From Plasmodium vivax (Eukaryota; Apicomplexa; Aconoidasida; Haemosporida; Plasmodiidae), in the NCBI RefSeq assembly GCF_000002415.2, contig NC_009910.1, forward strand, positions 345,501 to 409,500: 64,000 nt of DNA. Reading direction: 5' to 3'. A program made the translations under genes and the position numbers. This document shows positions 53,476-64,000 of this stretch, piece after piece (within the stretch, counting starts at the first letter, position 1; the number at the start of each line of letters is the position of its first letter). Under the pieces are notes generated by a model. That model was not told the origin of the DNA, made no database searches, and saw only the letters and a program-made list of their open reading frames with translations.

Positions 53476-54751
53476 GGTGTTGACTTGGAGTGGTGGCGCC
53501 CCTTTGCTCAGGATCGTCTGCTACTTCTCTCCACAATTGCCTGCTTCTTCTTCGATCCTTCCGGCCACCTCATTCTACGCGCATGGTGAGGCGTCCTCGT
53601 GGATATCTTCCTCTGGGCAGACTGCGGATGTGGGTCCAACGTGCATCTCCCCGTATGTACCACAGGCGTACGTCAGCGTAGTTCTTTTTTTTTTTTTTTT
53701 TTTTTCCCTTTTGGCCGCGCCTCCAGTTAAGCTGGGCTAGCCTCCCGCGCGCACGCCAAACGGGAAAATTTATTCACTTGAGGGGTTACCTACTCGGCTG
53801 GCTATTTTTTTTTTTTTTTTTTTTCACTCGAAGAAAACTCACCATAAGTCAGTTACCTCCAAGTGCCGCTCTTTTTTTAATGAGCTGGTCACGCCTACTA
53901 CAGCGCGGCAGTGGTCGCTACACTCGCCGCATTCCCTTGCAGTGCGATTTATTTGCCCCTCATTTTGTGGCATCCCCGAGTTAGGAACGAAGCGGCTTTG
54001 GGGAGGAAAAAATTTCCCCCATGTGGTGTTCCCCTCAAAGGGTATTCCCCCAAAGGGTGCCCCGCAGAGTCAGATTAAAAAAAAAAAAAAAAAGGAAAAA
54101 CGTAACCCCTGTTGAGCGACTCCTCAAAGAGTAAAACGTCGAAGGGGCACATAACTAAAAATGAGCATTCAGGTGACTTTTTTTGCCGCGGGGACGGAAG
54201 GGAAACCTTCCAAAAGTGGGGGGAAGCGACTGCCCCTTTGGGAAAGGAACAAAGAATTAGAAGCTGTGCTGCGGCAGCTTCATCAGTGGGTAAAGAGGTA
54301 GTCATGGTGATGGTGATGGAAAAGACCCCGTCAGATAGACGCAAATGGTCAGTCAAATAGAAAGGAGCCACCCCCCATCGAATTAACGCGCAAAGGGACA
54401 ATTGTTTGGAGTCTCACCCAGTAGGGCTCACATAAGTGGAAAGGAAAGAAAAAAAACTGTCCTACTTGGTTACAGCCCCGTTGCCGCCACGTCTCTACTG
54501 CCACTTCTTTTCTGCCACGTCTCTACTGCCACCCCTCTGCCGCTACGTCTTTCCCCCCCTCGGTGATGGAGAAACTCCACCGCTATTTTTTGCCAGGAGG
54601 GTCTCTCCCCCGCATGCATATTTTGACCCTAAAAAGAAAAGAAAAAAAAAAAACCCTTATGCACGTCGCCCCCCAGAACACTTGAGTCGTTCTGTCTCAA
54701 ATGGGGTGGCAGCTTTCAACTGAGCGGGAAAGCGACTCAAAGGTCATGCAG

Positions 54752-54786
<35 letters not shown>

Positions 54787-55211
54787 AACACAACGCAACG
54801 CAACGCAACACAACGCAACGCAACGCATGCAGTAGTTGCAAAAAAGAAGGGAAAAAAAAAACGGGCAAATGGCAATTCTTCTTATCGCAAAAATGTTCAC
54901 CATATATTTATGAAGACAAATAAAAAAAAAAAAAAAAAAAAAAAGACCGCCAGTTTATGCCTACAACTTGCGTGGATACTTTCTGCAAATTTTTTTTCAC
55001 TCGAGAAAACGAGTTAGCAAGTGTGGGAGCTTGAGGGAGTTCCTCGCTTGGAAGGAAGAGCCCAGCAGGTAGCTACGTCTACACAAGGGGGTACTCGCAA
55101 GTGGAATTGCCAAAGGGGAGGGAGGCTTCTTTGCATTTTGAAAAGAGCAGTAGGGCCATTCTGCTTATTATATGGCCCCTGCCCCATTTCGCCGCCTAAA
55201 TTTTCTACAAA
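53476..55211. other. Divergent intergenic promoter region (U5-40K / TRP1)
   Basis: No gene seen. T-runs at 53686-53706 and 53804-53824, A-runs at 54074-54090 and 54756-54784, a caacgcaacg pentamer repeat at 54785-54828, and A-run 54922-54944. TRP1 is sporozoite-expressed in known species, so a sporozoite promoter is expected in the right half. Confidence 0.6.
54785..54828 (+). repeat. 5-bp tandem repeat (caacg/caaca)
   Basis: About nine units of caacg or caaca right after a run of 29 adenines, 0.4 kb before the TRP1 start. Confidence 0.85.
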
Positions 55212-57299
55212 ATGAATAACAGACAGCTCCTATTGGGTGCGCTGCTGCTCCCCCTGCTGGTTGCACCCCTCCCACTATGCGCAACAAATGTGGTTCGCGA
55301 ACGTTGGGGGGGGGAAGGAAGTGCACCCCCCAGTGGTGCGGATGTAGGGTGGGCAGGTTCGACATGGAAGGACGTCACGTGGAAGGATACCCCTTGGAGG
55401 GACGCCTCTTGGAAGGGCACCATGATGATTACTACCGCCGCTCCCCCCCTCGCTGCCCCCGCGAAGACGAACTGGAAACCACCACTGAAGGGGAACGACG
55501 CAAGGGGCAGGTCGCTGCAAAACGCGGACGACGATAAGGACGACTCGCACGGGGGAAAGAACACCAGCCAGTACTTCAAATGCTTCGTAGACAGGGCGAG
55601 GGAGAACCCGGGCGCGAAGGAAGGGGACCTGGCCAGGTGGGTCGACCCCCAACACAACTCCTGCTACTGCAGCGAGGAAGACGCAGAGCCGTGCTCCGTG
55701 GATGATATTAGCAACTCTAAATTTGCAAAGCATTTGATGCGAAAGGAAATCTGCGATCTGAATGAAAGGGGAAATAAAAACAACCTGTTCATCGTGTTGG
55801 GGAATTACTTCACCATTAAGTGCTCCAATTTGGAGAGCACGACGGAGAGGATCAGCCAGGAGGACCTCTACAGCTACTGCAAGAGTGGGCTGCCCGCCTG
55901 GGATAACAAGCACTTTTACGAGTATGGCAACTGCGACCGGGTGGGGAGCAAAAGGGGGGTTAAGAAGCGGGATGTGGGGGACCCCGCCCCTTCCTGCGCT
56001 GACCTCTGCAGGGACATCAAAGCGCTGTGCAACTCGAAGAGCTCCCAGTTTTACTCCTTCGAGATGTGCGCCAAGTACTACGAAATAAACCAATTCACGG
56101 CGGACATCTTCAACAATACCTTCAAGAAGTTTCGGGAGAACTGCTCCTACTTTGACCCCACCAACAGGGGCCTACTCCTGTGCAAGCACAAGCACATCCC
56201 ATGCGAATTTAGCAACTGGACTGAGTGGAGTGCCTGCTCCAAGTCGTGTAAGGACAGCAGTTACGACGCGGAAGCGATCCGCAGTAGAAAGAGGCACCTA
56301 GTAAAGGAAGTGAAGTACGCCGGCAAGGCATGCAGCATAGTAGTGAACGATAATAACAAACTCACAGACGTAGATTTCTGCGATGAGGTCCCTCTTTGCA
56401 CTTCCATCGAACCGTCTAGCGATGCACCTAACCATCGCAACCATGCTGTTGAGACGTCTGCCTCGGAGAAGATATATAACCCTCCATTTGTGATACCACT
56501 TAAGGAGATAGAAAAGGCAAATATCCTAAACGATTTGAACCAACCAGATGGAGATGTAATAAACGACCACTTTGTAAGTAACGACTCCACTACCCTAACG
56601 CACTGCACCGTCACCGACATGAGTCAGTTTGAACATGCGAGAGAGTACAGTGAGAAGGTAAAGTCTTGTGCCTGCCCTGCCTACCACTCCCCATGCTACT
56701 TCAAAGACGTATACAAATCAGATTCATGGAAAGACTCTTTCGATCGGCACTGCGCAGCCAACCCCACCATAAACGTGCTCACGGCAGATTTCGTCATGCT
56801 CAGATGTGATAGCTCTGTTAGCATTAGGAAGAAAGAAATTGCCATAAACACTTACATCGCTATGACATTTGACTGTCGCTCTCCTACCTTTCGATACCTC
56901 TTCTGCTCTAAGTCCAGTGAATCTTCTCGCACTGGTATTTTTTACATCATATTTACGTGTGCCCTTGCGCTGATCTCCGCTCTGTACCTCCTGCAGCTGC
57001 TCATCAGCGAGCGCGACAAGTGGGCCTTCCTCATCGCCGGCGTCCTTCGCTCCAAGCGCCCACCCCGGCCGGACCACCCCTCGCCCGGGCCCTCCTCCGA
57101 GGGGGGTGGAGACGAGCCGGGCGAGGAGGGCGGCAACGATGCCAGCAACGATGCCAGTAATCAGCCCAGCAACGAACCCTGCAACGAACTCAGCAACGCT
57201 GGGGAGGGAACGCTACTAGCGCAGACGCTCACCAAAGGGGTAACCCTCAAGAGGGGGGTAACTCTTAAGAGGGGTGAGACCCCCCTCCCCATGGGCTAA
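55212..57299 (+). CDS. TRP1: Thrombospondin-related protein 1 (TRAP-family surface protein)
   Basis: Single exon, 695 residues. In known species TRP1 is needed for sporozoite egress from oocysts and salivary gland invasion. Order: signal peptide (MNNRQLLLGALLLPLLVAPL); a Trp pentapeptide repeat (residues 52-71); a Cys-rich ectodomain with no recognised fold; one thrombospondin type 1 repeat at about 331-395 (WTEWSACSKSC, later RSRKRH); a second Cys-rich part; a transmembrane helix at about 577-600; and a cytoplasmic tail. The tail is Pro/Asn/Ser-rich with NDAS and LKRGVT repeats and ends GETPLPMG. It lacks the penultimate Trp in an acidic context seen in TRAP and CTRP. No intron is needed; a short 3' exon cannot be excluded. 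Confidence 0.88.
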   Translation: MNNRQLLLGALLLPLLVAPLPLCATNVVRERWGGEGSAPPSGADVGWAGSTWKDVTWKDTPWRDASWKGTMMITTAAPPLAAPAKTNWKPPLKGNDARGRSLQNADDDKDDSHGGKNTSQYFKCFVDRARENPGAKEGDLARWVDPQHNSCYCSEEDAEPCSVDDISNSKFAKHLMRKEICDLNERGNKNNLFIVLGNYFTIKCSNLESTTERISQEDLYSYCKSGLPAWDNKHFYEYGNCDRVGSKRGVKKRDVGDPAPSCADLCRDIKALCNSKSSQFYSFEMCAKYYEINQFTADIFNNTFKKFRENCSYFDPTNRGLLLCKHKHIPCEFSNWTEWSACSKSCKDSSYDAEAIRSRKRHLVKEVKYAGKACSIVVNDNNKLTDVDFCDEVPLCTSIEPSSDAPNHRNHAVETSASEKIYNPPFVIPLKEIEKANILNDLNQPDGDVINDHFVSNDSTTLTHCTVTDMSQFEHAREYSEKVKSCACPAYHSPCYFKDVYKSDSWKDSFDRHCAANPTINVLTADFVMLRCDSSVSIRKKEIAINTYIAMTFDCRSPTFRYLFCSKSSESSRTGIFYIIFTCALALISALYLLQLLISERDKWAFLIAGVLRSKRPPRPDHPSPGPSSEGGGDEPGEEGGNDASNDASNQPSNEPCNELSNAGEGTLLAQTLTKGVTLKRGVTLKRGETPLPMG
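55365..55424 (+). repeat. 15-bp coding repeat in TRP1 (W-[KR]-[DG]-x-x)
   Basis: Four units: WKDVT, WKDTP, WRDAS, WKGTM. A tryptophan every fifth residue in the N-terminal ectodomain. Confidence 0.88.
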
Positions 57300-57915
57300 T
57301 CCGCTTGAGGCTTTAAAAGACGCGCAAGGCGAGAAGTATAGAGACGTGTCAACAGTATGGAGCAGTTAATTGGACGCTTAATAAGGAAAAGAAAAAATGC
57401 GAAAGAGGGGGGGAAAAAAAAAAGAAAAAAAAAAAAAGAAAAAAAAAAGGACAAAGGGACAAAGGCGTATATGCTCTCTGTGCATGCAAAAAATTGGCGA
57501 CGATTTAAAAGGTTCAGGGTGGGTTTGTGCGAATGGGCTTTCCTTTCCTTTTCGCCTTCGCTTTCGTTTGCGTGGCGTGCTGGACGCGCGTGGGGAGTCT
57601 CCCGGGATCGCCGCTGCCGGCAGTTTGGCCGCTTCACTCATCCTCGCGAGGGATCAAATTTTTTACAGCCGCACACAACTTCTAAGACACTTCCAATAAA
57701 CGTCTAATAAACTTCCAGTCGGCTCTTCTTTCGCTCGTGCCCCTTTGCCAATTCGAAGCTGTGGTGGCGCGGTGGCGAAGCACCCATATGCGGCTCCCCC
57801 CGTGCTGAAATGGCGCGGTCGGCGGGGGGAATGCAGGGGAGGAGGGCGTGCCAATAAGGCGGTCAAACAGGGCGCTTCCACACGCCGCTTTTACCGCTTT
57901 TGCCGCTCCACCCCG
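57300..57915. other. Convergent intergenic region
   Basis: Between the 3' ends of TRP1 and SEC23. It holds an A-rich purine tract (57390-57450). No gene seen. Confidence 0.6.
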
Positions 57916-60366
57916 TTACGTCTGCACGGCCAGCTTGACCAGGTGGTCCATGAATATCTTGAGCGACACGTCGTCCGTGTTGATGATATACGACTCGCTG
58001 CTGGACGTGCCGAAGGTGCTGCCGCTGAGCGAGTTGTGCGTGGTGGAGGGGTTGACCTTGGCGAGGAGGAAGCGGCTCTGGCTGCCGCCGCTGTTACACA
58101 AAACAAACTTGGGGATGGGGAAGCGGTCCTCCAGTATGGATTTGGCATCTTCATGGGGAGCGTTGAGCAGCTGCCTAAAGTGCTCATACTCTGGCTTCTC
58201 GTGGAAGCCCTGCTCCCTCCACTGGTATATCATTTCCCCGTACCACACGACGATGTGGAAGTAGGAATCTAGCAGAAGAATCACATTAGATTTCAACGAT
58301 TGCGCGTCGAGGAGGACCGGCACGGGGGTGTGCGACTCGAAGGAGTACTGAAGCAACGCGGGCTGTATCATTATGAGTGAGTTCATTGCGTTTTCCCTCA
58401 GGAGGATCGATCGGTAGTAGGCAGTTTCATCCGGGCTAGCATTAAACGTTTGCAAAAAATGGGACCTCCTCAAGTGGTACATAAATTGTGGGTAAATAGA
58501 AAACTCAGGCGATAGGTGAAAGGAGTTCACGTCATCCTTCTGGTAATCTGCAAAGGTGCTCACCAATCGTATGAGTTTCCTGTCTAGCCATCTCAACACA
58601 TCTATGGGTTCATCCGTCTCTGCCTTTAGAACCGCAAATCTAGCCATAATGACAGCAGCAGTTTCTTGGTCAAACCCTTGGGATATTTCTGCAATGTTCG
58701 CTTCTGCGAAGCGGTAGGAGATGGTGGTAACTCTCAATCGTCTTCTGCCACTCGGGTGTTGATACAGGGTCTGGAACTGCAGGTACGCTTGTCTATCCGG
58801 AGGAAGGGAAGAAATGTTTTGATTCACAATTTCAAAATAAAAGGCGATGGTAGACTGCCTGTCTAACGCACAGATGGTCCATTCGCAAGTCCCCCCTTCA
58901 CCTACACAAGTGTCCGACACATAGTTTGCAATTTTTTTGTTACTAGAACAAGCACCAATGGCACCACAGACGCGGAACTCCTTAGAACATATGATGGTCA
59001 GCTTTGCATTGTACCCATGCTTAATGTACCCATTCGAATCCGTTTCAAAAATTTTTTTAAAGGAATCCTTAAACACATTCATAGAAAAAGAATCCGCCAT
59101 CACCATGAACCCGTTTGTCTTTTCGCAACACACCTTCATCTCGTAGAGTCCTATCTGATCGAGTGAGCACGCGAAGATATCAATCGCATGCCCAGAAGCT
59201 ACTGCTCTGTTTGCCAAAGAGGCGTAATATTTTAAGGCCTTCTTCACATGCCTAGCGTTGGTATTCTCTTTTTGCAAATCTAGGTGATGTCTTAGAGACT
59301 CACTCAATGGAGTGTCTACGATCTTTCCAGGAGACGTTGTATCTGCTCCTCCTATGAACATCATTACTCTTCCACTTAACTGGTTGCAACAGCATTCTAG
59401 GAGACCTATGGCTACACTGAGGGCTACCCCTGTGCACCTCTTTGCTCTCTGGTCAGGAGGAGTGGGCCAGTTATCCTTCTGTATATCCTCCAACAGCATG
59501 TTAATGTTATATTCGCATTCGCTCACTGGCTGGAGGAACCTCCTGGCAGATGCAGAGGTGGTAGAACTCCGGGGATCATTCCTCGTTCCCAAATTTAATT
59601 GCTTCTGCAAATCTTGCGCGGTGATTTCCTTTGTCCCTTTGAACACATACGATTTGAGGCAGTCCTTAAACCCTATTTCGTGCACATAGCACATGTTTCC
59701 AAAGGTCACAATTCCGATGTGGGCGTCTGGTGGCATCAGGCTTATGCACTGCTGGATGGAGTCCTTCAGCTGCTCCAGCTCCTCCTCCAGGAGGCACGTG
59801 TCGATCACGAACAGGAAGGTCGGCGGCGGGATGTCCCCCACGTTCGACGGCTGGATGTACTCGATGTTGGAGTACATCACGTCCGCGGGCAGGTTCTGCG
59901 GTGAAGCGGTTAGGCGGTGAAGCGGTTAGGCGGTAAAGCGGTTATGCGGTAAAGTGGTTATGCGGTAAAGCGGTTAGACGGAGCGCTTATGCAACGCAGC
60001 TACGAAGCAGAGTCGCACCCGAACAACGCGCTCTCACTCTCTCTGCTCGCGCCGCTAACGGAGTACCTTCTCCGAGATGTGCTCCGCGTAGTGCAGCGGG
60101 AAGGGGTTCTTTATATTGGAGAAGGGGCACGTCCAGGTCTTGTTCCTAAAATCTATATTGCAGTAGGGGTTAAGAATGCAGTTGCTCGTTTTGCACTTGA
60201 GCGGCTCGTACTCCACCAGCTTCACGCTATTGTCATCCGTCCTCTTCAAGACCGTGTAGAGGCAGCCCAGGGGCACCTCTATCTTCGCTGCCTCATTCTT
60301 CGTCGGTGGCCATAAGTTCCAACTGAACCGGATCCCCGTCTGGTTTTCTTGCAAGTGGATGTCCAT
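57916..60366 (-). CDS. SEC23: COPII inner coat protein SEC23, two exons
   Basis: Exons 60366-60067 and 59895-57916, phase 0, giving 759 residues, the length I remember for the P. falciparum protein. SEC23 is the GTPase-activating protein for SAR1 and, with SEC24, forms the inner COPII coat on ER exit vesicles. The zinc-finger region covers residues 58-83. The trunk starts NLPADVMYSNIEYI...PPTFLFVIDTCLLEEEL, followed by beta-sandwich, helical and gelsolin domains (SYFHIVVWYGEMIYQW). The zinc ligands read C58-x4-C63...C80-x2-S83, so the fourth, normally Cys, is Ser. The 171-bp intron carries a short repeat. Family certain. Confidence 0.96.
59899..59978. repeat. 16-bp repeat in SEC23 intron
   Basis: About five units of gcggttaggcggtaaa type within the 171-bp intron (59896-60066). 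Confidence 0.85.
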
Positions 60367-63244
60367 GATGCGCGGTAGGTCGGGGCATCAACAGGGGGGT
60401 ATGGAGGTGAAAAGAGGGCAGGGGAAGGGCCGGCGGAGGGGAGGTCTTCCTTATGGCGTGTACCTTTCGAGGAAGTCCTACCTTCCTACGCAGTTTCTCC
60501 TCCTAGGAAGTTCCCTTTTTCGCCTCTCCTGCGCAGCGATTGCTTAAATGGGGGAGCGCTACCTCGTGAGGGGGGTCAGGCGGCGGGTCGGGCGGCTGTT
60601 CTAGCAACTGCTCACGCCGCTCCTCACGCGGTGGTGAACGAAGAGCTTCCGCCGCTGCGTCGAGGCTCCCTCCAGTGCGCTCCCCTCTCCGCGGGCATCC
60701 CAATCAGCGGGTGCGGCGCCCTTCCCCGTGCATCGGTGGCGCTTCCCTCGACGTTGCCTCTTCCTCTGCGTGTACTTCACCGCTGCAGAGCTCACCCACG
60801 TGCGTCACTCATGTGCACACAGGGAGACGCGGCTACATGCGAGTGTTGGCAGGTGCTCCGAAAGGGGCAACGACAACCCCCTCCAGCGAGTTTTTATCTA
60901 CCCCTTCTGGCGAGTTGTTATCCACCCCTTCGTAGCACAAACGGGAAGAAAAAAAAACAGAACAGAACAGAACAAAACAAAGCAGCAGTTATGATTACTA
61001 ATTTGACTGGCCAGCTCCAAACGCATACTCACTCGGATGTGCACAGCTGGTGGCTTCACTCGTCTGGGGCGGGGGGGGTACGTACGCCGGTGCTCTCCGT
61101 CATCGGGGAGCTGAATGTGTTAAGTTGCCTTGTATGTATGCGCGTGGGCGTAAAATGCCGGAGCATTCTTCTTTCCTCTGCTTTGTGGGCGGCCACGCGT
61201 ACGGTCAATCGTACGGTCAAACGTATGCCAAACGTACGGTCAAACGTACCGCCAACCGTACGGCCAATCGTGCCGCCAACCGTGCCGCCAACCGCACATA
61301 CGCGCGGGCAAAGCGAGGCATACAAGCGCGCGAACGTCAAATGACACTCGGGTGTTTTTCCAAAGGGGAAACTGACGCAGGTAACAAAATTAAAGTGACA
61401 AATGGGGGAAATGTTTTTCCTTCCGTACGATCATACGGTCGCCACGTTCAAAAGGGAAAAAAAAGAAAAAAGGAAAAAAAAAAAAAAAAAAAAATACGCC
61501 AAAATTTAACAACGTTTTTGTGCATTACGGAATATTTTTTTTTTTTTTTTTTTTTTTTGCGCAACGAAATGGCGGAGGGCGTTTGCGAAGCATTGCTCCT
61601 AAGTGTTCGCCTGTGGCGCAGTGTGCCAAGTGCGCAGGGGGGAAGTGAAAGAGGAAGTGAATAGCGGAGGTGAATCGCGCAAGTGAATGGCCGATGGAAT
61701 GGCGGAAGGGGGCAGCTCTTCTCCGAAAAGTAGCACCCAGTGGCCACGCATACGTATTACATATATGCATAGTACGTATGTACATCTTCACGCTCGCGCT
61801 GCCGCTCCTGTGCCGTTCCTGGCGACGTGCCTGTATGCGCCCCTGATGGCCAAAATGGAAGAAGTAGCCATAAAAGAAAGCGCCCAACCGACGCAGCGAA
61901 AGGATCAACCTGCGGATATAAAATTCAGGCGCGATAACAACTTGCAACGTATTTTTAAGGGGGAAAAATTAAGGCAAACGAGACATGAACGAATCGCCCT
62001 GGAAAAAAAAGAAAAAAAAGGAACACCCACTGGACATGTGTTTTATTATGTCCCCCTCGGCACTTTTTACACTCTCGTGTGTTAACACAAGGCAGGTGTT
62101 CGCACATGTGTACTCTTCTGCTAACGTGCAGAGGGGGAGGCGAAGTCGCCCGGCTGGGGGGTAACGCCATCGCAAGAGGGAAGGGATCGCACCGTCAAGG
62201 CGCACAAACGAACGGGTGACACTTACCCTTTTTTGAGGGAACCAACAAATGGGCACCACGTGAAACGCGAAAGGTCCCGACATGTGTAGCAACAGGAAGT
62301 ACTCACGTTGACTTGGAAGGGAGAACTGCTGCAACACTCCCCCGTATGCGTCTTTTTTTTTTTTTTTTTTTTTTTTCCTTTTTTGCCTGACTGGTCAGCT
62401 AACATTTTGGGCAACTCCCCAGTGGTGAGCATTCAAAGGGGGACAAAAAAATTTAATAAACTGAATTTAACCCATTGCGATGTTGTGCGTTCTTCGTGGG
62501 TGGGAGGTGAAAAAAGTACTTCAACCGTTTCGCTGTTCCACCGCTCCATCGCTACTCCTTTTTTTCGATTACTTGCCTGCCGAGCAATTCCCGCTAGCTA
62601 AACTGCCAACATGTGAAGCTTTCAACTTCTGCGCCGAAGCCTTTTGGTCAGCGCCTTCCCCACCCGAACGTGCCCCCGCACACTCTTCCGTAGTTACTTC
62701 TGCGGAGGGAGAAAAATCACCGCAGTGTAGCTCCGTCCAAAAAGGAGAAACATCCATTCAACTGTCCATTTGGGAAGTCGAAACATAAAAAAAAAAAAAA
62801 AAATATCACCTTGGTAGGGATTTACATCTCCCGTAGGGATTACTTCACCATATAAAAGATAGACATTGAGGAGAAGCGAACAGGGGAGGAAAAAAAAAAA
62901 AAAAAAAAAAATTCACCCCTGCGCGTTATGCAGCAGTGAAGGTGAATATCCATGTGTGCACACAAATTGGAGACCCCCTTGCGCGTGCGTAGATCGCTGG
63001 GGCTTCTCTTCCTGGGTGAGCCTTGCACAGTCTTCAAAAAGCTTCAACCTTTGGGAAATCGCCACCCCTTGGGAAAACTTCAACCCTGGGAAAGCTCCAA
63101 CTGTGGGACTGCTCAATCCGTGGGAATGCTCCAACTGTGGAAAAGCCCCAACTCGTGTACCACCTGCACCCCTCCCCCATACGTGCAAAAAAAAAAAAAA
63201 TAAAAAAAAACTCAACCCTTTTTTGCGAAACGACCCAGCTCTAA
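60367..63244. other. Divergent intergenic region (SEC23 / dynein light chain)
   Basis: Nearly 2.9 kb, two divergent promoters. It holds an 11-12-bp repeat (61198-61294), A-run 61470-61493, T-run 61528-61558, T-run 62354-62377, A-run 62788-62804, A-run 62890-62911 and a degenerate cttgggaaa repeat at 63045-63140. Open frames are shadows. No gene seen. Confidence 0.6.
61198..61294. repeat. 12-bp tandem repeat, about eight copies
   Basis: cgtacggtcaaa with variants cgtaccgccaac and cgtgccgccaac; one unit is 11 bp. Confidence 0.85.
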
Positions 63245-64000
63245 ATGAGTAAAGCGATGGCCAAGGAAGTCACCATTTCCCACTGCATCAAAAACTGGGA
63301 ACAGAAAAATGGCAAGACGGGAAAGAGGCGGCTGGGGGAAGAAGAGCAGGGCGGCGTGGACAGGGCTGACGCTGCAGAGCACCGCCAACAGTGTTCACCC
63401 TGGCGTTGCTTCACATGCTCACATCGCTTCACCCCCTGGCATCGCTTCTCACGCTTACATCGCCGCTTATTTTTCATGGCCGCTTATCTTTCATGGCCGC
63501 CCACCCCCTCGCAGGCAGAAAAATTAGCGAAGAAGAAGAAGTGAGCTTCATTTGCCACATCCCCTTGATCGAGAAATTGGACAACAGCATCAACTCACTG
63601 GAGAAGTGCAAGCGCCTGTCCTTGTCAACCAACCGAATTGAAAAGTTTGTCCCGATGTCCGGTCTGAGTACGCCCCTGCGTGTTGGAGCGCCGTGCTGCT
63701 GTAGTGTGCGGCTCGCCGGTTTGCTAATCTGCAGGCCAACCGCTCAACCGATTAACCGCTCAACCGCCACCCCCCCGGCGCAGAAAACGTGGAGATCCTC
63801 TCGCTCGGAAGAAACTGCATAAAGAAATTTCAGTTCCTCGAGGACATCAGCGGCACGCTGAAGCAGCTGTGGATTTCGTACAACAGCATTGACAAGCTGG
63901 ACAACCTGCAGTCCCTCAAGAAGCTCCAAGTGCTCTACTTGTTTCACAACAAAATAAAAAACATCGAGGAGGTGGACAAACTGGTGCGCGCGCAGTGGAG
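63245..64000 (+). CDS. DNAL1: Dynein axonemal light chain 1 (LC1), partial at right edge
   Basis: Exon 1 is 63245-63311, exon 2 is 63515-63667, and exon 3 starts at 63784 and reaches the window edge or a donor at 63984. A leucine-rich-repeat light chain that binds the outer-arm dynein gamma heavy chain; in Plasmodium the only axoneme is that of the male gamete. The start MAKEVTISHCIKNWEQKN and the blocks IPLIEKLDNSI, RLSLSTNRIEK, LSLGRN and LKQLWISYNSI match human DNAL1 without gaps once spliced. Exon 1 to exon 2 requires a GC donor (AATG|GCAAGA) with CAG acceptor at 63514; no GT gives the same frame. Exon 2 to exon 3 uses GTACGC...GCGCAG. The 3' end is beyond the window. Confidence 0.92.

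Noticed and set aside
60631..61664. Plus-strand frames of about 200-240 codons between SEC23 and DNAL1
   Set aside because: They run through homopolymers and a 12-bp repeat, change composition abruptly and match no family.

Overview
This is a stretch of a Plasmodium nuclear chromosome from the P. vivax-like (higher-GC) clade: P. vivax, cynomolgi, inui, knowlesi, coatneyi or similar. The species cannot be fixed from the window alone. The evidence is the gene content (apicoplast LipB, alveolin IMC1i, TRP1, a GCN5 with a giant N-terminal extension), short GT-AG introns with pyrimidine-rich acceptors, long poly(A)/poly(T) runs between genes, and mixed codon use rather than the extreme AT bias of P. 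falciparum. From memory, the gene order matches P. falciparum chromosome 8 around PF3D7_0822500-PF3D7_0824200 in inverted orientation. No tRNA, rRNA, CRISPR array, transposon or virus was found.

Layout, left to right (sign gives the strand). (-) A partial secreted protein of unknown function running off the left edge; (-) an EXD1-like 3'-5' exonuclease-fold protein; (+) an unknown basic, disordered protein; (-) the mitochondrial dicarboxylate/tricarboxylate carrier; (-) a membrane DnaJ/thioredoxin-fold protein; (+) a small two-exon TOM7; (+) lipoate ligase/octanoyltransferase LipB; (+) alveolin IMC1i; (-) a five-exon alpha/beta-hydrolase-fold protein; (-) four-exon GCN5; (+) an RRM-WW-RRM RNA-binding protein; (+) a five-exon RWD-domain protein; (+) a four-exon VPS15-like kinase; (+) a 1053-residue repeat-bearing protein; (-) a U5 snRNP 40K-like WD protein; (+) TRP1; (-) two-exon SEC23; (+) a dynein axonemal light chain 1 running off the right edge. 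The spliced models were built by hand from splice sites and reading phase. They agree internally and, where I remember lengths (DTC, SEC23, GCN5), agree with the family.

Themes. Two organelle pathways sit close together: mitochondrial import/transport (DTC, TOM7) and apicoplast lipoylation (LipB). Several genes belong to the zoite pellicle, gamete or vesicle systems (IMC1i, TRP1, DNAL1, SEC23, VPS15). Introns and gene flanks carry many private short tandem repeats (12, 13, 16, 44 and 57 bp units), each with its own sequence.

No wholly new multi-gene system is evident. The most interesting observations are losses or swaps of key residues in otherwise recognisable proteins: Ser to Tyr at the nucleophile elbow of the alpha/beta hydrolase, Asp to His in the VPS15 catalytic loop (with no WD40 propeller), Asp to Asn in motif III of the EXD1-like protein, and Cys to Ser at a zinc ligand of SEC23. 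There is also a probable GC-AG intron in the dynein light chain gene, a cluster of basophilic kinase sites in an unknown protein, a decaying 9-residue repeat, and a G17 run.
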